From positions 10,173,001 through 10,237,000 of the forward strand of contig NC_089991.1 in the NCBI RefSeq assembly GCF_036417845.1: a stretch of DNA of 64,000 nt, in the 5' to 3' direction. The DNA is from Apteryx mantelli (Eukaryota > Chordata > Aves > Apterygiformes > Apterygidae). A program made the translations under genes and the position numbers. Below the pieces are notes generated by a model. That model did not search any database and was not told where the DNA came from. It worked only from the letters and a program-made list of their open reading frames with translations. Of the stretch, positions 1 through 12,045 are shown piece by piece (the first letter of the stretch is position 1; each line of letters starts with the position of its first letter).

Positions 1-3000
1 CTTTCAGGTGGGGGTGTGATTGATCTAGTGACTGCACATGGGGTTAATTAGGGATTGGATCCAGACTGCTGAGGCTGATATCCATTGGTACTGCCTAGCT
101 TTGAGAGAAATGGCTAGCATGTAATTTTCCAACTCTGTGCAGTGTTTCTTCTTTGTAGATGGCCTGGAGGATAAAGATGTACTGCATTCAACTAAGGGAA
201 ATACCTTTTAGTTAAGTAGTTAGAGGGCTGTGATTTTGAAGTGGCATGTCTGAGGTTTTAATCCTAACTACAGAAATATTGGCATGTGACTTTTCTCTTT
301 TAATCTATTAAATGTCTGTTGTCCAGAAGTTATTTGCGGACATTGTAAACGTATGTGGCTTTCTCTGTTATGACTCAATTATACTTGCAGTGGGGGTAGC
401 AATGTATTTACTTTTAATGTAAAAGCTGATATTGCTGGCCTATGTCTTTTTATACGTTTATAGGAGAGAGTAGAGTGTGTTTGTTGCTGGTGAATGTGAC
501 GCAGGACTGTGGAGGCATGTAGCTACAGCTGCCTGTCTGCTGCTTTGCTTGTTCAGCATGTGCTCTTGTATGCATGCAAGTACCTTTTTAGGAATTAATT
601 TATCAGATCAGTTTCTAATATAAAACTAAACAGGTTTGCAGTATGCTATCTGTATGTTGGTAAATAATTTCCAGGTGTGACACAGCTCTTCATAGCCATT
701 TGATAACCTTGCCCACACTTGTGTACATTGAGATATACCAATGAAAAGTACTGCATAGTAGATAGGTATTATTAGTGAAATACTTCTTACTTGGATGCTA
801 TTTTAGTACTAAACCTGTGGGTTCTTTCTTTCTGCTCCTTGTACAAATGGGGCTTTTAGGCTGTTGCACAATCAATCAGCAAATCTTTTATTCTTTGCGT
901 TTAGAAGAGTGAGCTTCTGCACTTCTACTGCCTCAGTTGGTGGCTGCTGCTCAAGAAGATTTTCTAAAGTATCAAACAGGTTGTCTGTTTTAAGATTTTC
1001 AAACAGTTTTCAGTAATAAAACTTTGTTAATACTCTTTAAATTGATTTATTTTGATTCCTTGGTGTGTGGGGCCTTTTTTTTTTGCGCTATGTCTGTGTG
1101 AGGCTGGACTTACTCACTTTGCCTGTCTACACGAGGTTTTATATAGATTTAATTGTCTGAGTTTAAAGTATAACCTAAAGTGATGTATCAAAATATGTAA
1201 ACTAGGTTTGTAAGGAAGGTAAGGAAAACAAAATATTTTTCCACCAGTTTGGGCAATTAAGCTTCTCTGAAGAAATATTGGGGGCAATTAACTGCTAATG
1301 TGTAACTTCAATAACATAACTTGCTGTGCATATGTTTCAGCATGCCAATCTTTGTTTTTTTATGGAAAAAAATCCTCTGTTCATATCTGCAGTAAGAAAA
1401 CATAATATCTTAGTAGTGATCATTCAACCAGAGAGGATATTTCAAATACTAAAAATTCTTTTGTCTTCTGAAAAAAATCGGATGGAAGTGTCAGTTCTGT
1501 CATCTGACTCTTTCATGCCATCTATTTAAAAATACATATATATTTCTGTTGCAAGCATTGAAACATTTTGAATTATAGGCCTTATTTGCAAATGTAACAT
1601 ACAAAAATAAGTGCATTTCGTAGTTCTTGCTGGAGTGTTTAGGAGTAACTTGTCAATAAGCAGCATTGTCCCAGGACTCTTTCCAAAGTCCTTCTCGTCA
1701 TCCTATTGAAGTATTCATTCTACCCATCAAGACGCTGTGGCTGAAGACTTGCATGCGATAAAGTTGTGTGCAGTATGCTGAATTATTGCCAGCAGTAGTT
1801 CTGCAGATTGATACACTATTACCAGGTAGAAATATCTGTGAGAAAAGCAGCTTGGGAAACAAACCAACTTTTTTATCCGCAGCTGGTTTAGATGTAATGT
1901 GGTTTCAAAAGATTTCCTTCAGATTGCTTTATGTAAATTCAAGTAGTCTGTCCTTCAGGATACATCTGTGCTAGCTATAGTGACTTTTTACCACAGACTT
2001 CTAGGTAGTGTAGACTAGCACTCTCTGCTGCTGTCAAAACTTCTGTGTTTACTTCTACGCTGCAGCGTAGCTCTGAGAAGACAGTCACTTCCTTTTTTAC
2101 CATTTTCATGATGAGGAAGGTGGAAGCAGTAGAAACCATGTAATTTCCTCCTGTAAAGGGCAAAGCAGTGCTATTTGTGCTAACTGGTAAATACTCTAAA
2201 CTAGTTCTGAAGAGAAGAATTGTGGCCTTAATCTGTAATCATAGACTGGAAATTTAAGTGATGTTGTGCTGAAAGTACTGAAGTGCACTAAATACATACT
2301 GTTTTCTTGTTTAAGAATAAAAATAAGAGGAAGTAATATATCCTAAACTCTATTGTCATTGCGAAAAAAAGAAATTCTAGGGAAGAAACTAGGGAAACTA
2401 GATACACCAGTCAAACAAATACAATAAAAAATGTCGTGTTAAACTTAAGCATGTGAAGAAAAGCAGTTTGTTCATTCCAGAAGTAAATTTCCCAAACTCT
2501 GAAGATGAGATGAGAAAGCATTAATTAACATGTAGATGCACTCAGTGCATACAAAGATGAAGCAGTGCTCAGATTCAGCCTTATTAAAAGCATCTCTGCA
2601 TTTGCTGTCCCATGTGGTCTGTTTCCTTACTCGCAGAAGTATTTAGATAAATGGATAGTAGAACTATTTTCTGAGTGTTACTATTTTAAACGGTAGCTAT
2701 TTTTAATCAAATGCAATTTTATGACGTGTACTCAGTCTTTATTTTTTTTTTTTAAATCTACTTGCAATGTCTTCATATTCTCTTGGATAAAAACCTGTGT
2801 ACGCTGCAGTTGGTAGACGCAGAATTAGGTAGAGAATATGCCGTGCTCAAAATATAGCACAGCCTTCTTGCTCTTCCCATCACTGTAGCCTGCCAAACTG
2901 TATACGGCTGCCTTTGTGTTCCAGGCTTTTACTCAGCAGCTTCCTCAGCGTACAAATACCTTCAGGTAACTTTTCTGTATAAAGCTGATATCTCTTTTTG

Positions 3001-6000
3001 GCAACTTGTATAATTTCTTTTATTAAAAAAAAGACAATAGAAGCTTGCTTGAAAGGAGATACTTGAAATTATATAGGACTGAATTGACTATTGTGTTTCT
3101 AAGTGTCAGTCAAGACAGACACTTGTGTTCATAATTTAGAACACATTGTGACTGTTTATGTTCTTATAGCTTCACTTCTAATTCTTAGTTCTTTACCAGA
3201 ACTCTTCAGGCTCTCCTTGGTTGTACGGGAACTCTTATCACGAGGTATGCTATATTATAGAAACAGTCCCTGAATCACACAGCAGAACTAGAATCAGCAG
3301 TTCATTTTGATTGTTCAAACTATACTGTAGATCTCTGTGAGGAACTTAGTTCTTGGATTATTTATACTTAGAATGCCCAATCTGTTACACATTTAAAAAT
3401 TATGAAACATCTGGTGAAACTGATGCAGTTCCCCAGTAATGAGTAAATTGTGTTTTATTGAAATTATTCTCCCTGGGATATGCAAATGTTAGTAACTGAA
3501 ATTCTGTACTCTGTTTATAGTTAAACTGTGCCATGACTTGCTAAATACTAATTTCTGTGTGTGCAAGTATGTTTAGATATGTCTTCTCAGTTTAGAACTC
3601 ATTTTTCAACATATTTTCGAAAGGGCAAAGTGTTAATTGTGTTAGCTTGAAGTACAAAACTTCTTGGAGTGGATAACCATTGTTTGGGCAGCTCTGGCTG
3701 ACTGGGAGGATGAGGAGGGAGTGTGCCTTGGCATCGTCTTGCAAAAACATTGTTCCCCCAAAATGCAATGTATCTTAAAGCCTACCATGCTTATGCTGCT
3801 TTGAAGAGCTATTTAGTTAGCACCGGTAGGACAGACTAGATAAAAGCTACCCTTCGTGTTGCTAGTACTGATGCCCCTGTGGCTGCTTGAGACTGATATG
3901 GATTTTGGCAGCAAGTGCTGTCTGAATGGCTTGGCTTCTGGATTAATTTCAGCTTATTAAATTTTGCATGAGCTGTGTGTTGGAGCCACCTTAGATGTAG
4001 GAGAGATCATTTTGCGTGGTGGTGGAGGTTCTGTGTGATGCTATGCTTTGTAACAGAGCAGCCAAAGAGCTAGTCTTTCTCCCAAAAGGATGGTATAGTT
4101 GTCCCAATCAATGCAGGAGACCCAGTTTGGGGGTTATTCAAGGGAAGCTTAATATGCATTGAAGATATACAAGAACTTTTACCTCGCTCATTTTTTGTGA
4201 CTTAAAAATAAGTGGCTATTGTGGTTCCTTCTGGACTTAAGCTAGCCTCCATTGAAGAGATCACAGAATCTTGCCTGGGAGTTTCTGCGCCATGCCTTTA
4301 TCTATTATGAGCTAAAGCATGTCTTTTGAAAACCATCCACTATTGAGGTAGGTGCTTTTATGACACAGAGGATTTCATAAATTCTCTGTGTAAGTTGTTC
4401 CAGTGGTTGGTTATCCTGAGAATTAGACACATTGAAAATACAGGTTTTGATCTTTAATTGTTGTTATACTACTTCTGCTATATCAAAGACATTTTTTGAG
4501 AAGGCTATTCTATGTTATTGGTACTTGTATACTGTGATCAGATCATCTTCTGAATGAGCTGAATAAAGGACAGTTAAGGGTTAGGCCAAAATAAAATGGC
4601 TAACATCAGTGGTTCACTGATCCTATGTTGAGTCATGAGAGACAAGGGTTTGGATGGTATTTTATGGATCACAACTTGCTGCTTCACAAGTTGCTTTGCA
4701 AGGCATTATAGAATGAGCCCTATACCCTCAGAGGATATGGATGAGAGGGGTTCAGCCCCCCTAAATTAATTTCTTTGTGAACCAAGCAAGTGTGCCATTA
4801 CTTTCTGGTGGTCAGCGATTCGAATTCCTCACTTTGTGATATCCAGCATAAACAGCTGCTTTTTCAGGGGGCAGTATTTGGCAAGCCTCTGCAGAAGCAG
4901 TCTCCAAGTGATGGTGTGGTTTTACTAAGAAATGCTATGAACTCTTGAATTGGCTTTCATGTGCAGAGTTCTCATTTTTAGTCTAAAGCTGTAGGAAACT
5001 TTGAGTAATAATGTGAAATGGGCACAAGAGGTCTGTAATCAGGGAAATGAGCACTGAAAAGGTTCATCAAGAGTGACTTTGATCATGCTCCAAAAGGCTC
5101 CATTGTATGCAGCATGTCAATAAAACCCAGACACCTGAGTCTGCCGAGAGGTGATGCGGGGTGAGTGAACCTGAGAAACACCTTGGTGGTAGGTACACAA
5201 ATAGGGGGAGAATGCTGAAAGGCAACCTGTGAGCTGCTGCTTACCGCAACAGTGAGCTCTGCACGAGTGAAAGGTTTTCATCTAGCTGAATCAACAAGTC
5301 GTAAATGAAGTCATGAGCTAGCTAATGTGTGTGTTTTTGTCTAGCAATGTTTAACTTAGTTTTTCTGCTTATTCTTACTGTTTTCACAGTTTTTCTTTAT
5401 TTTCTCTAGTGGGGCCTAAATCTGGCCCATCCTACAGAGGAGGCAGTAGAAGCTCTGCTTCCCTGTGCTCCTGAATTAGGTACTGGATTGTGGCTCTGTG
5501 CATTTGAAAGATTGACAGAATGTGTTTCCTATAGCCCTCCTTGCAGTTGGCAGTCTAAGGGTGCAAATGGCAATGCTGTTCCTTGGTGGCATAGCACCAG
5601 GACCCTACCAGAGCGTTCAGCAAAGAATTTACTCTCTCCCACCTTTATCTTCTTTACCGTCCATTAGGACAGTTTATTTTCCAGGGCAGGAATTGGGCTC
5701 CATTGAGCCTGCTGCTTAAACTCAAGCAGAAATGTACTTAGTGAATTAATAAGGACAATACACCAAACTGCAAGAGTGAAAAAATAGCATGCGTGGCCCA
5801 AATCAAGGGAAGGGAGTGGGCCTAGAGCTCAGAAAGCCGTGAGTAAAAGTGGGCACAGTTATTGTTAACCAGTGTGTGAAGGTTGCCCCTGAAGATGGCT
5901 GTTTTTCAAACTGTAAAACCTTGTACATGGAGAATTCTCCAAAGGGATATATGCTGTCAGCATCAGGTTTTCTTTTGTTGGAGGAGGTGCAAATGAAAAC

Positions 6001-9000
6001 AGAATGTAGCGACCTAGATGAGAAATCTGCTGTGAGACATTTAATTTCCTGGTCCTTTGTTTTTGAAGTAGAATCTCTTTTATGCCATACACAAATTATG
6101 TCATTTGTGCTGAAGAAAAAGGAATAGAAGATCACTTCTAGTATGTCTGAATTTGCACTCATCTTCCTTTTCTTTTGCAGTGAGCTGGTTTGGTAATGAA
6201 TTACTTGCTTTCTTTTTTGGCAGAGGCATAGATAAAAGTGAGATTGGTACCACTGTGGGAATAGGGCCTCTGCAGCAAAAATGCAAATATTGCAGTATGA
6301 AGTATGTTAAAATCTCTCTCTTATAAAGTCACGAGAGGGAATTGTAAATAAGAATGAAAAGGAACTACTTTAAATGTCTCTCACTCTCCCCCTCTTCAAA
6401 ATCTAACAATCAGAGCAAACAAAAGCTGTTTCAGAATAAACATTTAAATTCTGGCCCAAACTCATGAGCAGTGGCGTTCATCATTAAAGCTACTGCAATA
6501 ACCTTGACTCTCTTGTGTTGCTTCCCAGTGCAGTGTTGTAAGCATCTGTGCTCTTTGGAGGCCCTCTGTTTAAAAGCCACAGATGTGACAGTAGTCTTCT
6601 CTCTTTTTGGTTTGTATTTAGATGTTTTTTTCATTCCTTTGGTCTCTCCTCCTGTTCTTTATTTGAAGCTGTGATCATGTAGTGAAGAATAAGCTTCAAG
6701 TTCTTCTAAAATATTCCTGTGTAATATGACTGTGTTGGAGTGCAATGACTGCCTTTTAAAATGTCTTCCCCTTACAGAAGTTATCCTGGCACAGCTCAAG
6801 TATGTCATTGTGTGGCCTAAGAGTAGAGACTTTCACTTTCGTATGAAACAAAAAGGTAAAGGAGATGGCAGAGCTTAAATGCAAATACTGTAAACATATA
6901 TTCTTGGACTATTTATAGAGTAATAGAGGAATAAAAAAAAGTAAATATAATATACGAATAAATAATATATATGTATTATAGTATTGTATATAATATATAA
7001 ATTGTATAAATATTAAAAAAAATAATAAATTCCATTTACTCCTCCTTGACCTGAAGATGAGTCATGGGCTACACTGAGAAAGAAAGGTTTAGAGAGATTT
7101 GCCTTAAGTCCTGGAGTGGTACATGGTTGTGCCATTTGGTTTGTTCCACTGAGAGAATTGTCCCTAACAAAATAATCAAGGGGAGGTGGCGAATATGGCA
7201 GATACAAGGTATTAAGAATGTCTGCAGATCATCTGAGAGCTGGTGAAGCTTGTTAATAGGATTATGGTTCATGATGCCATGGAACTGTGGGGTTTTTTTT
7301 GGTAATACTAAATAACGAAAGCCCATAGCATGTTTAGTATAGTCAAAATGGAGGATGTAAACCATATTTAAACAATGTAAGTAAGTGTCCAATATCACTT
7401 AGTAAGTGTTCAGTATCACCAGTGTTCCCATCTTACTAACTTGCTAATGTTTTTGGTAACCAGCTTTACCTTCCTTGACTTTAAAGCTGGTAACTGAAGA
7501 GCTCGTTCACATTGGCTTTGTCTATCCAAAGAGACAGACTGGAAGGTTTTAAGTTATATACGCCAAATCTTGGGATCCTTCTGCTAGTTCAGGATGGTGT
7601 GGTGCAAACTGGTTAAATGTCTTCGGAGATTCTGCCGAGCATTTCCTGCTGCTGCTATTTGTGTGTTTGGTGGTGGAGAGGAGGAAGGTGGTGAATGGAG
7701 AAGATGAATTCCACAAAGTACAATTGTTTGTCCATTTTCTGAGAATCTTTATCAACTAAGGGGGCATATTGTGTTTCTAGGCTGTTTTATAGTAGCTGGT
7801 TGTTCAAGTACTGATGAGTGCTTAATCTAGAATTACATTATTGTTTCCTTGCTTAAGTATTTTTAAAAAAACTCAAAGTGTAAATTAACTCCTTGTTAAA
7901 AAGGGTGTTCCCAATGTTGCTGAATAGATGGATGATGTTGCCTTAAATGTAACATTAATGTATAGCTATAAGTGGCAGGATAAGTTCCTCTATGATGTTT
8001 TGTTCTTAGCTGCAGGGGAGTTGTTAGCTATTGTTGTTTTTTTCCAGATGGATTTCAGTACTGGGCACTTAAGTTGACCGTCAGGAAGAGCATGAGTGCA
8101 CTGGATTGTGATGGAGAGCTCAGGAATAAAGATTAGTAAGGGCACCATGCGCTCAGTCTTTAACATGCAGAGTCTGTCTGGGAGAAAAGAGAAGGGGATG
8201 GGCACGTATCCCCCAGTCCTGAAGTGGATTTCAAAGTGCTCTTTATTTAAGTGCCCTAATAGAAGCAGGTATTTAAAAAAAAAAAAAAAAAAAAAGTGTT
8301 CTATTTGCTGTTTTAACAGCTACTGAGTAGCTGGCTGTTTTTGAAGAATAGAGCTGTATCTGCACCAGATCTTTTCCTGCAATCTTACCAAATGCTAACA
8401 GGCAGCGAAGGAATTGCTGATAGAAATGTCCACAAACCCGAGGCTGTGCTGAGTGTTTCACTTGATTCACACAGCACTGTTGACTTGAATGTGCTTTAAT
8501 ATTACTAGTACAGAGAAGGGCCTGTGTCTGTCCATCTCAAATTGTGGCATGCAAAGTATCTTTAAACCATAAAAATACAGTGGAAGAATTAAAACATATA
8601 CTAATCATCATGGAAAAGAGTTCTTTGTGCCCTTTGTTTAAAGAAAAGGCTTTTTTACATTGATTGACAGTGTTTGACTTTGTGGGATGGATAGGGTTTT
8701 TTTTTTTTTTCCTGTTATGCTGAAACTTGCTTTCGTTTGGAGAAAGAAGGTGGCCTAGACCTGTTTTCCCTCTGTTTTGTGGTTTATAATAATTAAATCT
8801 TTTTAAAATACTATGGATCAAGCCCACCACTTGATGTCTAGATGTGATTTTACTGAAACTGGTAGACGTATTTGTGTTTCACAGCTGTGGTGTTTTTTTA
8901 TTATGTATTTTGATGAGAAGAAAATTTGGTGCATAAATTTTAAAAATAAATTAAAGGTAGTTGAAGAGATCTGAATAACTTTGGCATTTATTCAGATTTT

Positions 9001-9058
9001 AAGAAATTTGAGATTAGATAGCATTCTCTGAAATGTCAACCTCTGCTTTTTGTTACAG
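1..9058 (+). other. RNF145: RNF145 intron upstream of the first visible coding exon
   Basis: This stretch ends at the acceptor of the first recognisable RNF145 exon (polypyrimidine run, then AG at 9057-9058). I looked for an exon encoding the N-terminal part of the protein (roughly the first 60 residues in human RNF145) and found none, so that exon and the promoter most likely lie left of the window. The sequence is AT-rich, with stops in all frames. It holds an A21 run at 8275-8295, T-rich runs near 1073 and 8698, and a very AT-rich tract at about 6930-7030. A non-coding 5' exon cannot be excluded by eye. Confidence 0.7.
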
Positions 9059-9167
9059 GCTACATCTTAAGTGTTGTGCTCCTAACTTTACCAAGGCAAC
9101 ACCTAGTTCAGCTTTACCTGTACTTTTTGACTGCACTGCTGCTGTATGCTGGTCACCAAATTTCCAG
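9059..9167 (+). CDS. RNF145: RNF145 coding exon: transmembrane segments with YLYF motif
   Basis: The exon starts after TTACAG and ends before GTAAGA. Its first two bases complete a split glycine codon and its last two begin an arginine codon. It encodes about 36 residues, starting GYILSVVLLTL and ending in GHQIS. These are hydrophobic segments of the N-terminal TRC8-type membrane domain. The tetrapeptide YLYF is encoded at 9115-9126. In RNF145 this motif is reported to mediate sterol-dependent contact with INSIG proteins, so its preservation suggests this function is kept. In human numbering the exon begins near residue 62, so one upstream coding exon is missing from the window. Confidence 0.93.
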
Positions 9168-11264
9168 GTAAGAATAAATGAATTTATTTTGTTAGCTTGG
9201 ATTGGTGATTAGAAAAATAACCAGGATTTTGTCAATACCTTATAAAAATAGGGCAGGTCTGGGTTTGTGGAAGTGCACCCTCCCCCCTCCCCCCCAATGC
9301 CAGGTACCTACATGTATCTTGCTGTTCTTTGTTCTGAAAAAGTTTACAGGGTTAAATCTGCAATCAAGTTCTTGTCTTACTTAGAAGGAATTAGAACTGC
9401 TTTTGTGGGGTATAATGTCCATTAATCTAAGGAGAGAAAACACCACAAGATTAAATGTGATGTCTGATGTAGTAAACTCAGTTATTCAATGGCTCAGCTA
9501 ACATGCTTTCAAAACTGGGATGTTTTACGAAGTGGACAGGATGTTATTTTTAATTTGTTGGCACCTAGAATAAGAGACAAAATAGTTGTATAGGGAAGGG
9601 TAAAAGTAAAATAATAGTAGAAATTATTCTTAAATTAGTCTTTAATATATTTTACAATTAATACAAAGAGCAAGCTGTCTTGTATCTAAAATACAAAATG
9701 AGACAGTGGAGAGCTCTGAGACAAGCAAAACAAAGTAGGTTTTTTGGTTGGTTCTGGCAGTTGGTTTCTGTTGAAAACCAATGCAAACTCTCGTAGTGAC
9801 AAGACGTTGAGTTGAAACGAAAGAGAGTACCATCACGTTAATGGGTTTACATGGAAAGTTTTTAAAATGCAGACTTGAGCCTGATTTGTTTTGGTGCCTG
9901 CTGATGGGAAACGTTTTAAAAAGTGCCTTTGATTTAAGTGAAGTGATAGGTTTGTTATTTCCACATCAAAATTGTTATTACAAAAGCATTTGCTGGAATA
10001 TCTGTTCCTCAGTATGTTGCAGCTCAGGAGAGTGTTAATGGAGGTTTTGTGGTGACCTGATGTGTCGATGTTGTGGCTTGTCAGTGTTTCAGGTAATGAT
10101 TTCCTGAATAGATGAGGATGCAAGAGAGGAATTATGGCCTCTTATTTTCAGGGTAGGAAGGAAAGACAGGTTTTTTTGTCATTCTTGGGGGAGTCCTGAT
10201 TTTTTTTTTTTTTTTAATAGATATACTTTACAAATGTTTCTCCTGGAGCTAAAGATGTATTAGATGTTTTTAAAACTTGCATTAAAATTAAAATAAGGGT
10301 AGTAACAGATATCCATCAAATGTGGGGCTTTAGTCCACAACATTTGGAGCTAGAGTTCTTTGTTTATGCTATTCTGGATTTTTAATTTTTTGAAAAGAAA
10401 GCGAGATGGTATGAATGTGGGTTTGTTTTTTCCTCTAGTGTGACTGTAACTGGTATTGCTGTGTGAGGTTTGAGACCAACAGGCTTTATTGAAACATGTT
10501 AGATACTGTATTGTTCAGACTGTTTAGCATATTGGTACTAAGCTTTCTATATTTGATGCTTCTCGAGTGATTTAATAAAGACTTTAATTAAAGCTTGCAT
10601 CAACTGGTACAAAAATTTTTAATTAAAAGATGTCTTGGATTCAAATAGTGAAGCAGTATTCTCTAGCTATTTTGCAAAGCAGATGTAGTTGCTAACATTT
10701 TTGAGTGAGCTTACCCATTCCCTAGGTGTAAAACTGATCTGTTTTGGAAGGAAGCAGTGTTCTTGATTGGTAAAGGGATTTCTCAGCAGCAGCCTTTGTA
10801 TAATGCAGGGAGTTTCAGTTGTATTACCTTTTCAAAAGAATTTTTGAATCCAGTTACTTTTCATATGGAAAATACTAAGTATTAAAGTGTAACTAACACA
10901 CAAATATACTTTGTACTGGAGTTGCTCCTTTTATTGACAAAACCACCCAATTCCAACTGATGTTTATATTTAGCAGACTGATCAGAATAAGACATACAGT
11001 AGTCGCATATGCAAACTGCTCCTGAATTTTTTTAATAATAATTCTGCTTAGAGCTGAGAATTTCTAGTTAACTGCTTGCACATAGCACCAGCTGGGATGT
11101 TATTTAAGACAGATAGAGAGGTCTCATACAGAGGCTAGTTGGGTTAATGCAAATTATAGAACAAGACCAGCATCAGCTGGCACTTGTGACTCTACAGTCT
11201 CTGGAAATTTTGAGTTGATGAAAGACTTCAGTTTTTCAGTGCTGTTTTTCCAGCCCGGAAGTAG

Positions 11265-11480
11265 CTTATGGTTCAGTTGCAAGACTAGGAATCATAAGAT
11301 CCGAGTTTGCTTTTAAGCTCTAACTTCAGGCTGCCAGATCTATATGATCTTGACAAGTCACTTAACTTTTTAGTGTTTGTTTCCTCATCTGCAAAACTGG
11401 GAATTACCCTAATGGGTATGGATTGATTAGTTAATGTTCATGAGCACCTGGAGAGTCCTGGAAGGCTTTGCATTTGTATG
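11265..11480 (+). repeat. MIR-like (CORE-SINE) remnant
   Basis: The segment contains the diagnostic MIR order. A stretch resembling 'gatcttgacaagtcactta' (11346-11364) is followed by 'tttcctcatctgcaaaac' (11380-11397), then a purine-rich 'gggaat' segment, and finally 'gagcacctggagagtcctgg'. This is the order of the MIR core and tail in sense orientation. MIR elements occur at low copy in bird genomes as ancient amniote relics. The edges are approximate. Confidence 0.6.
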
Positions 11481-11645
11481 TAACATTAACCTGGCAATCT
11501 GGATAGAGAGAATTCACCATCCGTTTATGAAAAACGGAGAAGTCAGCTTTAAAAAACAAAATCCTGCCACTTCTAACCTGTGAAATATATGCTTTTTTAT
11601 TTTAAATATAGCTGTGCAAATGTCTTGCTTAAAAGGATCACGTTT

Positions 11646-12045
11646 CACAGAATCACAGAATGGTTGAGGTTAGAGATCATCTAGTCCAACCCCGCTGCTC
11701 AAGCAGGATCACCTAGAGCAGATTGCCCAGGACTGCATCCAGTTGGCTTTTGACTATCTCCAAGGATGGAGATGCTGCAACCTCTCTGGGCAACCTATTT
11801 CAGTGCTCATTCTCCCTCACAGTAAAAAAATTTTTCCTTAGATTCGCACTGAACTTGCTGTGTTTCAGTTTGTGCCTGTTGCCTCTTGTCCTATTGCTGG
11901 GCACCACTGAGAAGAGTCTGACCTGCTCGCTCCTCTCTACACCCTCCTTTCAGATATTTATATGCGTTGATAAGATTGCCTTTGAGCCTTCTCTTCAGGT
12001 TAAGCAATCACACCTCTCTCAATCTTTCCTCATGTGAGAGTTTTC
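11646..12045 (-). mobile_element. CR1 LINE 3'-end fragment, antisense
   Basis: Read on the + strand it starts with 'cacagaatcacagaatggtt' and continues with 'agatcatctagtccaaccc'. These are the complement of the characteristic CR1 3' end with its ATTCTRTG-type terminal repeat. Further in are the typical CR1 segments around 'gcctcttgtcctat' and 'ataagattgcctttgagcct'. It is 5'-truncated, as almost all CR1 copies are, and lies inside an RNF145 intron in opposite orientation. A 104-codon open frame across it is an artefact of the repeat. CR1 is the dominant interspersed repeat of birds and other sauropsids, and this is the best taxonomic clue in the window. Confidence 0.92.

Noticed and set aside
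6930..7030. Very AT-rich tract with TATA-like words
   Set aside because: Low-complexity sequence inside an intron, with no CpG or transcript evidence for a promoter.
1..9058. Search for the first RNF145 coding exon
   Set aside because: No segment encoding the expected N-terminal sequence next to plausible splice sites was found by eye, so I did not call an exon here.
11723..12037. 104-codon open frame on the + strand
   Set aside because: It runs antisense through a CR1 LINE tail and is a repeat artefact.
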